Shown one piece after another: positions 17,137 through 24,784 of a stretch of DNA of 34,683 nt. The translations under genes were made by a program, and so were the position numbers. The stretch is from RGIG3009 sp045541495. Its GTDB lineage: Bacteria; Bacillota; Clostridia; Oscillospirales; Acutalibacteraceae. The DNA lies in the NCBI GenBank assembly GCA_045541495.1, contig JAZQJE010000010.1, positions 1-34,683 of the forward strand. The letters run 5' to 3'. Below the pieces are notes generated by a model, which was not told the DNA's origin, did not search any database, and worked only from the letters and a program-made list of their open reading frames with translations. Position 1 is the first letter of the stretch; each line of letters begins with the position of its first letter.

Positions 17137-17560
17137 TGGGAAATCGCAACTAAAAACAAATTTAGAAATACAACAGAGAAATCAGTCGTTAGATAGCAAT
17201 AAAATACAAAGCCCCACTAAACAAGACCAGTAAAAACGGACAACAGACAAAGGCTCCCTTATTGTAGGATAATACTTTGGACTGCTACCGAACAAATAGA
17301 CACGAAAATAAAAGCCTTTTGGTTTCTCCGGCTGCGTTACGCCTAAACACTTCTTCTGCTTGACATAACGGAACCCTCTGTCGTAGTTTCTAATTCTACA
17401 ACAGGGGGTTCTTTTATTCAATGTCCGTTTTTCGGAATACAGTCCATAATATCAGCACGTACAAAAGTTATTACCACAGATCAAAGAAATACTGTAAAAA
17501 GGAAAAACACAGCGGGAAGTCGAAAAACAATTAGTACTAAACCGCTGGCTGAGAAAAGAG
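17137..17560. other. Intergenic region without a convincing gene
   Basis: No open frame here has both a ribosome binding site and a recognisable product. A minus-strand frame of 79 codons (17182-17421) starts at TTG without a good ribosome site and runs through a hairpin arm, so I do not call it. The region appears to be decayed DNA next to an IS3-family relic. Confidence 0.5.
17371..17418 (+). terminator. Orphan hairpin resembling a plus-strand terminator
   Basis: Arms 17371-17386 and 17396-17411 pair over 16 bp with two G-T type mismatches and a 9-nt loop, followed by TTTTATT. No plus-strand gene lies immediately upstream. It may be the left-over end of a lost gene or part of a mobile element. 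Confidence 0.5.
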
Positions 17561-17665
17561 GCTCGGCGCGTCATTGATGAATACATCTATTTCTGCAATC
17601 ATCAGCGCATCTAACTAAAAACAAAACTGACTCCGTTGAAAAAGCGAAGTCAGTTTGTTGTTTAA
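17561..17665 (+). pseudogene. IS3-family transposase (OrfB) C-terminal remnant
   Basis: Translation from 17561 gives EARRVIDEYIYFCNHQRI, a stop at 17612, then LKTKLTPLKKRSQF. This is the well-known C-terminal end of IS3-family integrases (IDEYIxFYNxxRIQxKLKxLTPxEYR). The in-frame stop and the absence of the rest of the gene, including the DDE catalytic residues, show it is dead. It lies immediately downstream of secF in the opposite orientation. A second relic, holding orfA and the OrfB N-terminus in the same orientation, is found on the far side of secDF. Confidence 0.8.
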
Positions 17666-17755
17666 TTTATTATTTCCCTAAAATGAGGGCTCTTTTTGTG
17701 CCGTCCGCACAATTTGGACCTGTTCATCTTCAATAGCGGAGGCCTCTGTTTACGA

Positions 17756-18688
17756 TTATTTCTTTTTCTTGCCTTTGGCGGCGCGTTTTTCGGAATATTC
17801 TACCCATAGTGCCCACAAAGGTGTGCACAAGAAGGTGGAAGAGTAGAAGCCGGAAATGACACCAAACGTTAACGGCACGGCGAAGCTGATGATGGATTCC
17901 ATCGACGTGAACAACGCGATCACCGCAACCGTTGCAATGGCGATAAACACGCAGACCGAGGTATTGACGTTACGAGACAAGGACTGGTTAAGACTGAGAT
18001 TGACGATATCCGAAATGGAACATTTCTTATCCATTTTTCCACGGTTTTCGCGGATGCGGTCGTAAATAACGATGGTGTCGTTCAGCGAGTAACCAAGCAA
18101 GGTCAATACGACTGCTACAAAGTTGTCGTCCAGCGGGATACGGAAAAGGACGAAAATGAAATAGGCGATCAAGACATCGTGCAGCAAGGCGAGCAAAGCC
18201 ATAACACCGGCGGAGATACCGCCGATCCGACGGAAACGCAAGCCCACATAAATGACCAGGAATACCGAAGCCAACGCAATAGCAACCAAGCATTTGATGA
18301 AGAAGGAACGACCATTGGAGGGTTGCAGGGAGTTGGTGGACAATTCTTCGATTTTGTTGTTGGGATATTGTTTTGCTAAGGTATCCTTAAAGGTGGTTTG
18401 TGTGGCGGAATCCAGATCGTCGGTTAACGAAATGGAAATAACATTAAATCCGCTTTCGCCGTTTTCGATCAGTTCGACTTCGGCGTCGGGCAATTTACTT
18501 TGTACGAAATCGACAACGGAATTTTCATCCAAATTACCGTCATAACTGTATTTCAGCAACGTACCGCCCTTGAAAGCAATATCCAATTCTACGCCCATGA
18601 TCAAGTTGGCAATCAACCCTACGAAAAGAAGACCGGCAGAAATCAACGCAAAAATCTTGCGATTTTTAATGAAATCGAATGTTTTCAT
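17756..18688 (-). CDS. secF: Protein translocase subunit SecF
   Basis: A 310-aa RND-type membrane protein that with SecD helps the SecYEG channel release and pull exported proteins using the ion gradient. Visible features are the N-terminal helix (FALISAGLLFVGLIANLIMG), the GVELDIAFKGGTLLKYSY motif, an extracytoplasmic domain, and a five-helix C-terminal bundle. That bundle includes LLGYSLNDTIVIYDRIREN, the family signature, and a basic Lys-rich tail. It overlaps secD by 4 bp (ATGA), so the two are translationally coupled. Length is normal for a separate SecF. Confidence 0.97.
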   Translation of the reverse strand: MKTFDFIKNRKIFALISAGLLFVGLIANLIMGVELDIAFKGGTLLKYSYDGNLDENSVVDFVQSKLPDAEVELIENGESGFNVISISLTDDLDSATQTTFKDTLAKQYPNNKIEELSTNSLQPSNGRSFFIKCLVAIALASVFLVIYVGLRFRRIGGISAGVMALLALLHDVLIAYFIFVLFRIPLDDNFVAVVLTLLGYSLNDTIVIYDRIRENRGKMDKKCSISDIVNLSLNQSLSRNVNTSVCVFIAIATVAVIALFTSMESIISFAVPLTFGVISGFYSSTFLCTPLWALWVEYSEKRAAKGKKKK

Positions 18689-20103
18689 TTGCGGTCACCT
18701 CCCAACAACCAAGGTTTACGCAAGCACTTGAAGCGGGACAGGGATTTGAGCATCAAGCGGGAACAGGTAACACCCATGACAAAGTTGAAAATAATACCGG
18801 CAAGCAGTGTGAACCCAAAGGAATATACGGCGCCGCTGGCAGATACCGGGAACATGAACAACAGGGGTTTGAGCAATTTCGCAAAAAAACTGTCGGCAGG
18901 ACCAAATACACCCATTAAAACGATGGAAACGATCACAACGGTGATGTTACCGTCGAAAATAGCAGAGAAAGACTCGTGACAACCGTTGTGAATAGCGGTG
19001 TCAATGGTTTTACCCATGCGAATTTGTTCTTTAATACGTTCCGCAGTGATGATATTGGCATCCACACCCATACCGATAGACAGAATAATACCGGCGATAC
19101 CGGGCAAGGTCAAGGTGAAACTATTGAAGAAGGAGAAATAACCGGAAACGACGGCGATGGAGCCGGCCACCTGACCAACCAAGGCAATGACGGCAACCAA
19201 ACCGGGTAAACGGTAATATAACAACATGAAGATGGAGATCAAAACAAAAGCAACAATACCGGCAATCACCATGATTTCCAACGAGCGTTCACCCAAAGTG
19301 GCGGTGATGGTGTTGGTGTTTTTGGCGGTGATGCTGAAGGGAAGAGCACCGGAATTGATCAAATTGGAAAGATCAACCACATCAGCATACTCAAAATCAC
19401 CGGTGATGGAAGCATTGCCGTCCGCAACATGGGTTTTGACACTGGGATTGGAAATACAGTCATCATCCAGCCAAATGGAAATGGTGTAGGTGGAACCGCT
19501 ACTACCGTTTTTGCCGTATTGGGTCTTGGTGGCTTCGGAAAAGGCTTTCTTGCCTTCGTCTTTCAGCGTCAAACTGATAGCGGGTTTGCCATTTTCGTCC
19601 AAGACAGGCTCCGCCACGTCGACCATTTCACCGTTGATAACCAAATCTTTTTTCTCCGGTTTTTCCGTGGGAAGAGTACCGGAAGATTCGGCAGTATCTA
19701 TGTAGAATTCTAACAGTGCGGTCTTCCCCAATTCCGCAATGGCTTTTGCGGCATCGAAATCGGTTTCGTTTTTCTTCCAAGGGAAACGGATGATCACTTG
19801 ATCGTTGTCGGTATCCGTATAGGCTTCGTAATCGGTAATACCATTGGTGATCATACGACGGACAATGATTTCCTTCATAGAGGCAATCTGTTCTTCGGTC
19901 GCATTGATCTTTTCATCTGCAGGTGAAAAAGTGGCTTCAATACCGCCGCTGATATCAATACCGGTACGGATATTGTTTGCCCCGCGGAACACCGTGTCTA
20001 CTCGGTCGCCATAGGTGGTATACACACCGAACAAGGATGTGTACCCTAAAGCAAGAATGAGCAAAGCCACGATGAAGAATACGGATTTGGGTGTTCGCTT
20101 CAT
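18685..20103 (-). CDS. secD: Protein translocase subunit SecD
   Basis: A 472-aa partner of SecF in the Sec translocon. The N-terminus has one membrane helix (residues about 8-27), followed by RTGIDISGGIEATF, the conserved segment entering the first extracytoplasmic domain. A large outer domain carries a Ser/Thr/Lys-rich insertion, and the C-terminal helices include GMGVDANIITAERIKEQ, the RND signature. The start at 20103 has GGAGG 8 nt upstream. Its promoter is clear (20160-20188). The protein is shorter than proteobacterial SecD, as usual in Bacillota. Genes yajC and tgt, often nearby, are not present; IS relics lie on both sides of secDF. Confidence 0.96.
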   Translation of the reverse strand: MKRTPKSVFFIVALLILALGYTSLFGVYTTYGDRVDTVFRGANNIRTGIDISGGIEATFSPADEKINATEEQIASMKEIIVRRMITNGITDYEAYTDTDNDQVIIRFPWKKNETDFDAAKAIAELGKTALLEFYIDTAESSGTLPTEKPEKKDLVINGEMVDVAEPVLDENGKPAISLTLKDEGKKAFSEATKTQYGKNGSSGSTYTISIWLDDDCISNPSVKTHVADGNASITGDFEYADVVDLSNLINSGALPFSITAKNTNTITATLGERSLEIMVIAGIVAFVLISIFMLLYYRLPGLVAVIALVGQVAGSIAVVSGYFSFFNSFTLTLPGIAGIILSIGMGVDANIITAERIKEQIRMGKTIDTAIHNGCHESFSAIFDGNITVVIVSIVLMGVFGPADSFFAKLLKPLLFMFPVSASGAVYSFGFTLLAGIIFNFVMGVTCSRLMLKSLSRFKCLRKPWLLGGDRK

Positions 20104-20159
20104 CGGTCAATCCTCCAATGTAAACTTTTGATGTCGGTTTATGACACCAGTTATCCAAT

Positions 20160-20188
20160 ATTATAGGATAATTTGTCCTAAAAGTCAA
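20160..20188 (-). promoter_or_regulatory. Sigma-A promoter of secDF
   Basis: On the minus strand TTGACT (20183-20188) and a perfect TATAAT (20160-20165) are separated by 17 bp. The predicted start near 20153 gives a leader of about 50 nt before secD. Confidence 0.85.
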
Positions 20189-20262
20189 TGGGAAGAACGA
20201 AATCCTTTGTGTTATTTTTGTGAAAGATTAAAAGGCTTACCGATCATAACGTAAAGTGATAT

Positions 20263-20299
20263 AGTGATGGTAGACACTAAGAAAGTGTCTACCATCACT
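20263..20299. repeat. Perfect 16-bp inverted repeat before the IS3 relic
   Basis: AGTGATGGTAGACACT (20263-20278) and its exact complement (20284-20299) surround a 5-nt centre, AAGAA. It sits 24 bp before the start of the orfA relic. It could be a terminator-like hairpin, or two insertion-sequence ends brought together, with terminal TGTCTACC facing outward in both directions. Its perfection beside decayed coding sequence is unusual. Confidence 0.8.
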
Positions 20300-20323
20300 T
20301 TTATATTAAAATGAGGAAAAAAG

Positions 20324-20660
20324 ATGAATGAAATGGGAAGACCAAAAGGTGGAACAAACACAAACCACGGTAAAGAAGAAAAGATAGCGTTGGTAAAACG
20401 AAATTTAACAGGTGAATGAGTACCGGACTTAGAAAAAGAAACAGGAATTTACCACACATAAATTCATAATCGGTTAAAGAATTGTGTGATGTATTTGATA
20501 CGTCCGGTTCTGGCTATTACAAATGGTTAAAGCGAAAAGGAAATTTAAACCGTTACAAACAGCAACAACAAAAATTAGACTGCTATGTTGTCGATATCCA
20601 CGCACACTACTCGTCACAGGGATACAGAAGCATAGCAGACACCTTAAACTTAAAAGAAAA
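20324..20660 (+). pseudogene. IS3-family transposase relic: broken OrfA and N-terminal OrfB
   Basis: The ATG at 20324, with AGGA upstream, begins MGRPKGGTNTNHGKEEKIALVKRNLTGE, typical of the helix-turn-helix OrfA of one IS3 subgroup. It is interrupted by stops at 20417 and soon after. Without the rest of orfA the frame passes into LCDVFDTSGSGYYKWLKRKG, then DIHAHYSSQGYRSIADTLNLKE. This is the HTH_21 region at the start of IS3-family OrfB. The OrfB frame then departs from the family. The catalytic DDE domain is missing, so an internal deletion has occurred and the element cannot move by itself. Confidence 0.82.
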
Positions 20661-20662
20661 CC

Positions 20663-20708
20663 GCCAGTCCAATACAGAATTGAACTGGCAGCTTAAAGTT
20701 ATCTTTTT
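20663..20708 (+). terminator. Hairpin and T-run at the right end of the IS3 relic
   Basis: Arms 20663-20673 and 20679-20689 pair over 11 bp with one mismatch and a 5-nt loop; a run of six T follows at 20703-20708. Many IS3-family elements end with such a hairpin at the OrfB stop, so this may be the original element end joined to the orfB N-terminus by internal deletion. Confidence 0.55.
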
Positions 20709-20759
20709 TGTGCCTACTAACTATTGACTATTTCACGATCTTAACGGCAAGCCTTTTCG

Positions 20760-22037
20760 TTATTCAGCAAGTAATTGTTGGATACAGGTAATCTGAGCGC
20801 AGATACAAAACAGATCGATGGCGATCTGCAATTCATGAAGCGGCGGATAGGAGGGAGCTAACCTCAGCGTGGCATCGCGGGGATCGTTATGATAAGGATA
20901 GGTGGCGCCGGCAGGGGTGATAACAACACCGGCTTCTTCTAACAGTTGGACAGTCTTGGCTGCACAACCATCGGGCAGATCCACGGAAACAAAGTAGCCG
21001 CCGTTGGGGGTATGCCATGTAATGGTATCGATGTATCCCAGTTTTTCTTTTAATGTATTGAGTACCAGTTCGAATTTCGGTGCTAAAATAGCGGCATGTA
21101 ATTTCATGTGTTCCCGCATACCGTCAGCGTTGCCGAAAAAGCGAGCATGACGCAACATATTGACCTTGTCGTGGCCGATGGTTTGGATGGTCATACGCCG
21201 TTTAACGTCGGCAATATTGGCGGTGCTGGCGGCCATAGCGGCGACGCCGGAGCCGGGGAAACTGACTTTGGAAGTAGAAGTGAAATAGATCACCAAGTCT
21301 TCATTCCCCGTTTTGAGAGTTTCCTCGTAAAGATTAAGTAAGTGATCGGGCTTGTCGTTGATATGGTGAATACAGTAAGCGTTATCCCACATCACACGGA
21401 AATCCGACGCGGCAGGACGAAGGCGAGCGAAGCGCTGTACCGTTTTATCGGAATAGGTGATCCCGTCGGGGTTGGAATACATGGGGACACACCAAATTCC
21501 CTTAACGGCGGGATCGGTCACCCATTGTTCTACCAGATCCATGTCAGGTCCGCTTTCCGTCATGGGAATGTTGATCATTTGGATGCCGAACAATTCCGTA
21601 ATGGCAAAGTGACGGTCATAACCGGGAACGGGGCAAAGGAACTTGATTTCGCCTTGCTGATACCATGGTGTACCACCGCAAACGCCCAACGAATAGGCGT
21701 GAGAAATATAATCGTACATCATATTTAAACTGGAATTGCCGCCCACGATCACATTTTTAGCGGGAATCCCCAAAATGTCCGAAAAAATGGCTTTCATTTC
21801 CGGAATACCGTCCACCAAACCGTAGTTACGGGTATCGGTGCCGTTTTCTGTGGAGTAGCCTTCTTTGGCGCTTACGCAGTCCAACATATCCAACGTGAGG
21901 TCTAACTGATCGGGACCGGGTTTTCCGCGGGACATATCCAATTTTAACTGTTTAGCCTTGTAGGCGGCATATTCGGTTTCGCACTGTTGCAGGCGTGCGG
22001 ATAATTGTTCTTTTGTTAAATTTTGCAATGCGGGCAA
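20760..22037 (-). CDS. PLP-dependent aminotransferase, class I/II (aspartate aminotransferase-like)
   Basis: A 425-aa fold-type I PLP enzyme. It shows LDMSRGKPGPDQLDLT at the N-terminus, the YGLVDGIPEMK substrate region, VGGNSSLNMMYD, a WDNAYCIHH aspartate/tyrosine pair, and the PLP lysine in TSTSKVSFPG (Lys257). The pattern fits a bacterial aspartate/alanine aminotransferase group common in clostridia rather than classical AspC. The frame runs to 22088, but AGGAG 9 nt before the TTG at 22037 and a promoter just upstream indicate that TTG start. It is a single-gene unit between an IS relic and asnS. Amino acid specificity is not certain. Confidence 0.88.
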   Translation of the reverse strand: MPALQNLTKEQLSARLQQCETEYAAYKAKQLKLDMSRGKPGPDQLDLTLDMLDCVSAKEGYSTENGTDTRNYGLVDGIPEMKAIFSDILGIPAKNVIVGGNSSLNMMYDYISHAYSLGVCGGTPWYQQGEIKFLCPVPGYDRHFAITELFGIQMINIPMTESGPDMDLVEQWVTDPAVKGIWCVPMYSNPDGITYSDKTVQRFARLRPAASDFRVMWDNAYCIHHINDKPDHLLNLYEETLKTGNEDLVIYFTSTSKVSFPGSGVAAMAASTANIADVKRRMTIQTIGHDKVNMLRHARFFGNADGMREHMKLHAAILAPKFELVLNTLKEKLGYIDTITWHTPNGGYFVSVDLPDGCAAKTVQLLEEAGVVITPAGATYPYHNDPRDATLRLAPSYPPLHELQIAIDLFCICAQITCIQQLLAE

Positions 22038-22073
22038 AAGAAACGACTCCTCTCGGTGGACTAATGCTTGTTC

Positions 22074-22102
22074 ATTGTAATACAACACGATGTATTTTGC
22101 AA
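22074..22102 (-). promoter_or_regulatory. Sigma-A promoter of the aminotransferase gene
   Basis: TTGCAA (22097-22102) and TACAAT (22074-22079) on the minus strand are spaced by 17 bp. Transcription near 22067 leaves about 30 nt before the TTG start, supporting that start over upstream codons. Confidence 0.72.
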
Positions 22103-22153
22103 GTTAAATTTTTATTTCTTGCAAAAAATATTCAAAAAAACCGAAAAAAACCG

Positions 22154-22189
22154 AAAAAAGCCCCCGCCAAATACATGACGGAGGCTTTT
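22154..22189 (-). terminator. Terminator of the asnS operon
   Basis: On the minus strand an 11-bp stem with one mismatch (arms 22179-22189 and 22156-22166) is followed by a run of T residues and two further T-rich blocks. It lies 13 bp past the asnS stop. Confidence 0.85.
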
Positions 22190-22201
22190 AAAATACAAAA
22201 A

Positions 22202-23596
22202 TCAAAAATCGGCAGAGCCGGTGGTGCGGGGGAAGGGAAGAACATCGCGAATATTGGCCATACCGGTAACGTATAAAATGAGCCGTTCAAAGCCGAGACC
22301 GAAGCCAGAGTGAGTGGCGCCGCCGTAACGACGGAGATCCAAATACCACCAGTAATCGTCTTTATTGAGATCCAATTCTGCCATACGGGCTTCCAACAAA
22401 TCCAGTCGTTCTTCGCGCTGACTGCCGCCGATGATCTCTCCTACACCGGGAACCAACAAATCCATGGCAGCAACAGTTTTTCCGTCGTCGTTAAGACGCA
22501 TATAGAACGCTTTGATTTCTTTCGGATAATCGGTAACAAAAACAGGCATTTTGAAGATCTCTTCGGTAAGGAAACGTTCGTGCTCAGTTTGTAGATCGCA
22601 ACCCCAAAATACGGGATACTCAAATTTATCTTTATGCTGTTCTAAGATGTCGATGGCTTCAGTATAGGTGATACGTTTGAAATCAGCGTTTACCAAGGCG
22701 TTGAGCCGTTCCAACAAATTCTTGTCAAAGAAATTGTTGAAGAATTGCATTTCATCGGGACAGTGCTCTAATAAATAGGAAATGACATAGACGATCATAT
22801 CTTGCGCCAGATCCATATTATCTTGCAGGTCGGCAAAAGCGAATTCCGGTTCGATCATCCAAAATTCCGCCGCATGGCGGGCTGTATACGAGCGCTCGGC
22901 GCGGAAAGTGGGGCCGAAGGTATAGATCTTACCAAAGGCCATGGCCATACATTCACCCGCCAATTGACCGGAAACGGTCAACGAAGTATGTTTGCCGAAA
23001 AAGTCTTCCGAATAGTCCACTTTTCCGTCCTCGGTACGGGGAATATCGTTAAGGTCAAGAGAGGTGACGTGGAACATCTCGCCGGCACCTTCACAGTCAC
23101 TGGAGGTGATGAGCGGGGTATGAGCGTATACAAAGCCTCTCTCTTGGAAGAAACGATGGATGGCATACGCCGCCACAGAGCGCACACGAAATACGGCGCT
23201 GAACGTGTTGGTACGGGGCCGAAGATGGGCAATCGTACGCAAAAATTCCATAGAATGCCGTTTTTTTTGTAACGGATAATCCGCGGTGGAAGCTCCTTCC
23301 ACATAAATGGAAATCGCGTGCAATTCGCAGGGCTGTTTTGCTTCGGGGGTCAGGATCAGATTGCCTTTGATACAAAGGGCGGCGCCTACATTTTGATGAC
23401 AGATCTCGTCGAAGTTTTCTACAGCGGCTTCTTCAACAATGATCTGAAGATTGCGATGACAACTGCCGTCATTGAGTTCGATGAAGGCAAGAGATTTAGA
23501 TTGCCGCATGGTGCGGATCCAACCGCAGACGGTCAAAGTTTGATCCGTTAATGTTTGCGCGTCGGCAAAAATACTGGCTATTTCGTTGCGTTTCAT
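22202..23596 (-). CDS. asnS: Asparaginyl-tRNA synthetase
   Basis: A 464-aa class IIb aminoacyl-tRNA synthetase that charges tRNA-Asn. The N-terminal OB-fold is visible (LTVCGWIRTMRQSKSLAFIELNDGS). Class II motif 2 appears as FRAERSYTARHAAEFWMIEPE and motif 3 as GFGLGFERLILYVTG. The end IRDVLPFPRT is typical of AsnRS. The ATG at 23596 follows GGAGG and overlaps the upstream stop codon by 4 bp, so asnS is translationally coupled to an unknown membrane protein. No T-box-like leader is evident immediately upstream, as that space is coding. Confidence 0.97.
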   Translation of the reverse strand: MKRNEIASIFADAQTLTDQTLTVCGWIRTMRQSKSLAFIELNDGSCHRNLQIIVEEAAVENFDEICHQNVGAALCIKGNLILTPEAKQPCELHAISIYVEGASTADYPLQKKRHSMEFLRTIAHLRPRTNTFSAVFRVRSVAAYAIHRFFQERGFVYAHTPLITSSDCEGAGEMFHVTSLDLNDIPRTEDGKVDYSEDFFGKHTSLTVSGQLAGECMAMAFGKIYTFGPTFRAERSYTARHAAEFWMIEPEFAFADLQDNMDLAQDMIVYVISYLLEHCPDEMQFFNNFFDKNLLERLNALVNADFKRITYTEAIDILEQHKDKFEYPVFWGCDLQTEHERFLTEEIFKMPVFVTDYPKEIKAFYMRLNDDGKTVAAMDLLVPGVGEIIGGSQREERLDLLEARMAELDLNKDDYWWYLDLRRYGGATHSGFGLGFERLILYVTGMANIRDVLPFPRTTGSADF

Positions 23597-24774
23597 GGGG
23601 ATTCCTCCATTTGGATTGTGGTATCGGTATTGTTTAAAGAAGAATCGATCGTATTTTCCAAAGAGATCAACAACCATTCTTCTTCAATTTTTAAAAAAGT
23701 CAGGCGGCAGGTGATCGGGTCACCTTTAAATGTTTTGCCTTTATAGCTGTAGGTTGGTTGCAACGCGGCGGTACAGGAATAATCGGAGCCTGTGAACGAT
23801 AGGGAATCGGTAATCTCAATTTCTCCCAAATCATAGGCGGTGTGCCGTTCAAATTGGCGATTATCGTATGCCGCTATCAGTTCATACGCGCTACTGTTTT
23901 TGTAAGTATGATCGAGCATTGTTTGGCGCTTTACATCACCGGCGATGAAACAGGCGTAATCGGATATAACAGATTGGGCGAAGTCCTCCATAAAGGCGGT
24001 TATGGTTGGATCGGATACATATAGTTTGTACGGATCCTGTTCTTTAGAAACAACCGTACAGGGTGTGCCGTTCAATGTAAACGCCATACAACGCGGAGGA
24101 GTAAGCAGGCCTTCCAAAGTATAGGCCATAACCGTAGGATATATGTCGATTTCGCTCACACCGCTAAACAATGTTTGCTGTACCGGCACTTGAGGCGTAT
24201 ATAACAAGGATAAGTCGTTGCCGTTGATGGCAACGGTCATATCGGGTGCGGCATACAGCGTGTATGTCGATTGATAGATGAGTTCTGTCGAAACTATCCA
24301 ACCATCGCCTTGCGCGGTGGCCACAACGGTACTGACGGGTTCTTCATCAAAACAAACGGCGTAATGTCGCTGAGCGAGAACGGGAGAAAGAAGTTCCTGT
24401 ACGGTGACAGAAGCGGGAGCTCCCTTGTAAAGAGTTTCCAAATATTGAATGTAGTCGTTTTTTGTGGTTAATAGTGTTTCTTGAAACCCCGATGATTCAT
24501 AAAGGGCTTCAAAGTTTTTCACTTTGACTAATGCAAGATATTCGTTCAATGCTTTGGTAGGGGTAGCACCTTCGTATCTGGATAAATTGATACCTATCAA
24601 CCAAAGTGCACCAACGACAAGCAAAAGTAAACAAATTGAGTAGATGCACAATCCCAAGGAAAAACGCGGCGGGGACTTCTTCGTTTTTGAAAGGGTGGTC
24701 ACAGGCGAAGAAGGCAAAGTTATGAGGGCATCTTCCGATACGATATCCAACGGCTTTTCTTCTGTTACAATCAT
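23593..24774 (-). CDS. Uncharacterised single-pass membrane protein
   Basis: A 393-aa protein that I do not recognise. Residues 1-36 are a Ser/Thr/Lys-rich cytoplasmic tail. Residues about 38-62 form one membrane helix (SLGLCIYSICLLLLVVGALWLIG). The rest should be extracytoplasmic. After the helix, TPTKALNEYLALVKVKNFEALYES resembles the opening of NTF2-like domains seen in surface proteins and penicillin-binding proteins. A second similar stretch near residues 270-300 (TITAFMEDFAQSVISDYACF) hints at a repeated domain. The ATG at 24774 has AGGAGG 6 nt upstream. It lies 10 bp after the phosphodiester-glycosidase-like gene. A cell-envelope role is likely but unproven. Confidence 0.75.
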   Translation of the reverse strand: MIVTEEKPLDIVSEDALITLPSSPVTTLSKTKKSPPRFSLGLCIYSICLLLLVVGALWLIGINLSRYEGATPTKALNEYLALVKVKNFEALYESSGFQETLLTTKNDYIQYLETLYKGAPASVTVQELLSPVLAQRHYAVCFDEEPVSTVVATAQGDGWIVSTELIYQSTYTLYAAPDMTVAINGNDLSLLYTPQVPVQQTLFSGVSEIDIYPTVMAYTLEGLLTPPRCMAFTLNGTPCTVVSKEQDPYKLYVSDPTITAFMEDFAQSVISDYACFIAGDVKRQTMLDHTYKNSSAYELIAAYDNRQFERHTAYDLGEIEITDSLSFTGSDYSCTAALQPTYSYKGKTFKGDPITCRLTFLKIEEEWLLISLENTIDSSLNNTDTTIQMEESP

Positions 24775-24784
24775 GGAAAGCCTC

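Noticed and set aside
17182..17421. Small minus-strand protein of 79 residues
   Set aside because: TTG start without a clear ribosome site, frame crosses a hairpin arm, and no recognisable domain; likely non-coding decayed DNA.
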